DNA from: Liopterus haemorrhoidalis
Lineage: Eukaryota; Arthropoda; Insecta; Coleoptera; Dytiscidae
Direction: 5' to 3'
Assembly: GCA_963971575.1 (NCBI GenBank)
Contig: OZ020616.1
Span: 21,247,713-21,311,712 of the forward strand
DNA length: 64,000 bases
Each line of letters starts with the position of its first letter. Position 1 is the first letter of the stretch. Shown in pieces: positions 62,945 through 64,000 of the stretch. Under the pieces are notes generated by a model. The model searched no databases, was not told the DNA's origin, and saw only the letters and a program-made list of their open reading frames with translations. The position numbers and the translations under genes were made by a program.

Positions 62945-63370
62945 AACATTTATATGAAGTGTGAATTTTCACACATTTCAGGGTTTTGTAAGTATTTAAT
63001 AAGTTTAAGAAGTCAAAAGAATGCTGAATGTCTAAGAATATTTTTTTGATAAAAAGGTTTTTGATAACAATTTTTATCATTTTTTTAAAATTAAATTTAA
63101 TTAATATACGAAAAATTTCATCACAATAAAATTTAAATTAAAAAATTTCAGCGGTTTTCTGCATTTGCTTCGTATCTAGGTCTTCGTTAAATAAATAAGA
63201 AATATATTGATAAATGGTTTAATTATTTATTCAATTTCTGAAACGTATTTCTCACTATTAACAATGTGTTATTTGTTTTATAAGTATTTCACTACTAAAA
63301 ATTATTTATTCTTGTTTGATACCTTAAAAACAAAAACCTATACTAATTCAAACAATAGGCTGAACTTTAG
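62945..63370 (+). repeat. Repeat B, uninterrupted copy
   Basis: Starts near GAAGTGTGAATTTTCACACA and ends near AACAATAGGCTGAA. It is the reference for the split copy at 25590-25705 plus 37646-37990. No coding content. Confidence 0.7.
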
Positions 63371-63394
63371 GCGCTCCGCCTGTAAGCTCCTTAC

Positions 63395-63480
63395 ACACAT
63401 GCAGCGGCGGTGGAAGGTAGGGGCGCCAGGAGCACAAGCCCAGGGCGCCGGCTCTTAGGGGCGCCAAAACAAACGCTAAG
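63395..63480. repeat. GC-rich hAT-like end
   Basis: CAGCGGCGGTGGAAGGTAGG followed by GGCGCC-rich sequence contrasts with the AT-rich surroundings. It may be the end of the hAT whose transposase relic lies at 63604-63830. The other end is not visible. Confidence 0.4.
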
Positions 63481-63603
63481 ATATACATATTCTATTTTTA
63501 TTTAGATCAAAAATATAAATTTTCATTTCTATATCAGGCTCGTACATATTAAATACAAAACTGAATTTAAAGATGTACACATTTATTGATTATATAATAA
63601 TAT

Positions 63604-63830
63604 TCAGTCTTTTTTGGACTTCTGCAAAATATATAAAGCATCATATATGTCTATATTTGTATATAAATGAAAAGAAAGTTCATTTTTCAATCTTATGACT
63701 TGTTTGAAGACGGTGTTTCGGAGATAGTGTTTTAAATAATATAACGTAGAAAATAATCGTTCAGCAGTACGTTGTTTACTGGTAGCGTTACTAATATTTT
63801 TAACAGCTTTCATAGCAATATATTTGATTA
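63604..63830 (-). pseudogene. hAT transposase C-terminal relic (ZMYM1-like)
   Basis: The minus-strand frame contains TAERLFSTLYYLKHYLRNTV followed by LKNELSFHLYTNIDI. This resembles the AERsFStLrrLKtylRntM...rL..LallnihrdI block also seen intact at about 27000 in the full-length hAT. The residues upstream are not informative. The relic may continue beyond the window. Confidence 0.65.
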
Positions 63831-64000
63831 ACTTTCTTACACATCTGAAAACATCTATAACTGATTTTGGTTGCACATTTAGATATACAATGCCACTTTG
63901 ACAAATTTAATTTGCTCCTGATAGCGGTTCGTATCTTAAAAAGTATGTATCTAGAAACCTAATTTTCCATTATATCTTATGGAAAATCAATTAATCCGTT

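Overview
The window looks like repeat-rich, AT-rich intergenic and intronic DNA from an arthropod, most likely an insect. The evidence is a spliced secreted alpha-L-fucosidase exon, an insect-type mix of transposons (hAT, Tc1/mariner, piggyBac, BEL/Pao, Ty3/gypsy, Penelope, RTE, I-like and CR1/Jockey-like LINEs), no prokaryotic signals and introns of about 10 kb. I cannot name the order or species.

Only two host genes are visible, both on the minus strand. One is a signal-peptide-bearing first exon of a GH29 alpha-L-fucosidase (17556-18070). Its later exons are not visible. The other is the 3' part of a single-pass membrane protein in three phase-compatible exons: 62510-62897 (ectodomain stem and transmembrane helix), 51933-52221 and 41343-41584 (proline-rich cytoplasmic tail and stop). 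Most of the right third of the window is therefore intron of this gene.

Everything else is transposable elements, many of which can be delimited by target-site duplications. 1-5.2 kb: an element with an internal tandem array of ~288-bp units, interrupted by a 785-bp hAT-like insertion and a 565-bp Tc1 deletion derivative. 5.4-11.7 kb: a decayed CR1/Jockey-like LINE split by a 938-bp hAT element and an RTE-clade LINE. 12-13.6 kb: a second RTE-like LINE split by a piggyBac remnant at TTAA. 14.6-16.7 kb: a TIR element holding a Penelope fragment bounded by a perfect 168-bp inverted repeat. 18.2-25 kb: hAT, mariner and MITE relics.

25.6-38 kb is a four-level nest: an unnamed repeat is split by an I-like LINE, which is split in its RNase H domain by a 9.8-kb BEL/Pao element with identical LTRs and an intact polyprotein, which carries a 3.6-kb hAT element whose transposase has one visible frame break. 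43.4-51.7 kb is a second nest: a hAT MITE contains a Tc1 element with an intron-bearing transposase, which contains a MITE-in-MITE pair and a further element carrying a Ty3/gypsy element with identical LTRs and intact gag-pol. 55.6-56.1 kb holds a 220-bp-arm foldback. 58.0-61.2 kb holds a 3.2-kb TIR element with a decayed DDE-like protein that I cannot assign to a superfamily. An empty-site paralogue defines its borders.

The nests give relative ages: the BEL/Pao, its hAT guest and the gypsy element are the youngest insertions, and the LINEs and many hAT C-terminal relics are old. A family of TA-flanked MITEs (at 7.5, 16.8, 23.4, 45.2 and 54.3 kb) runs through all regions.
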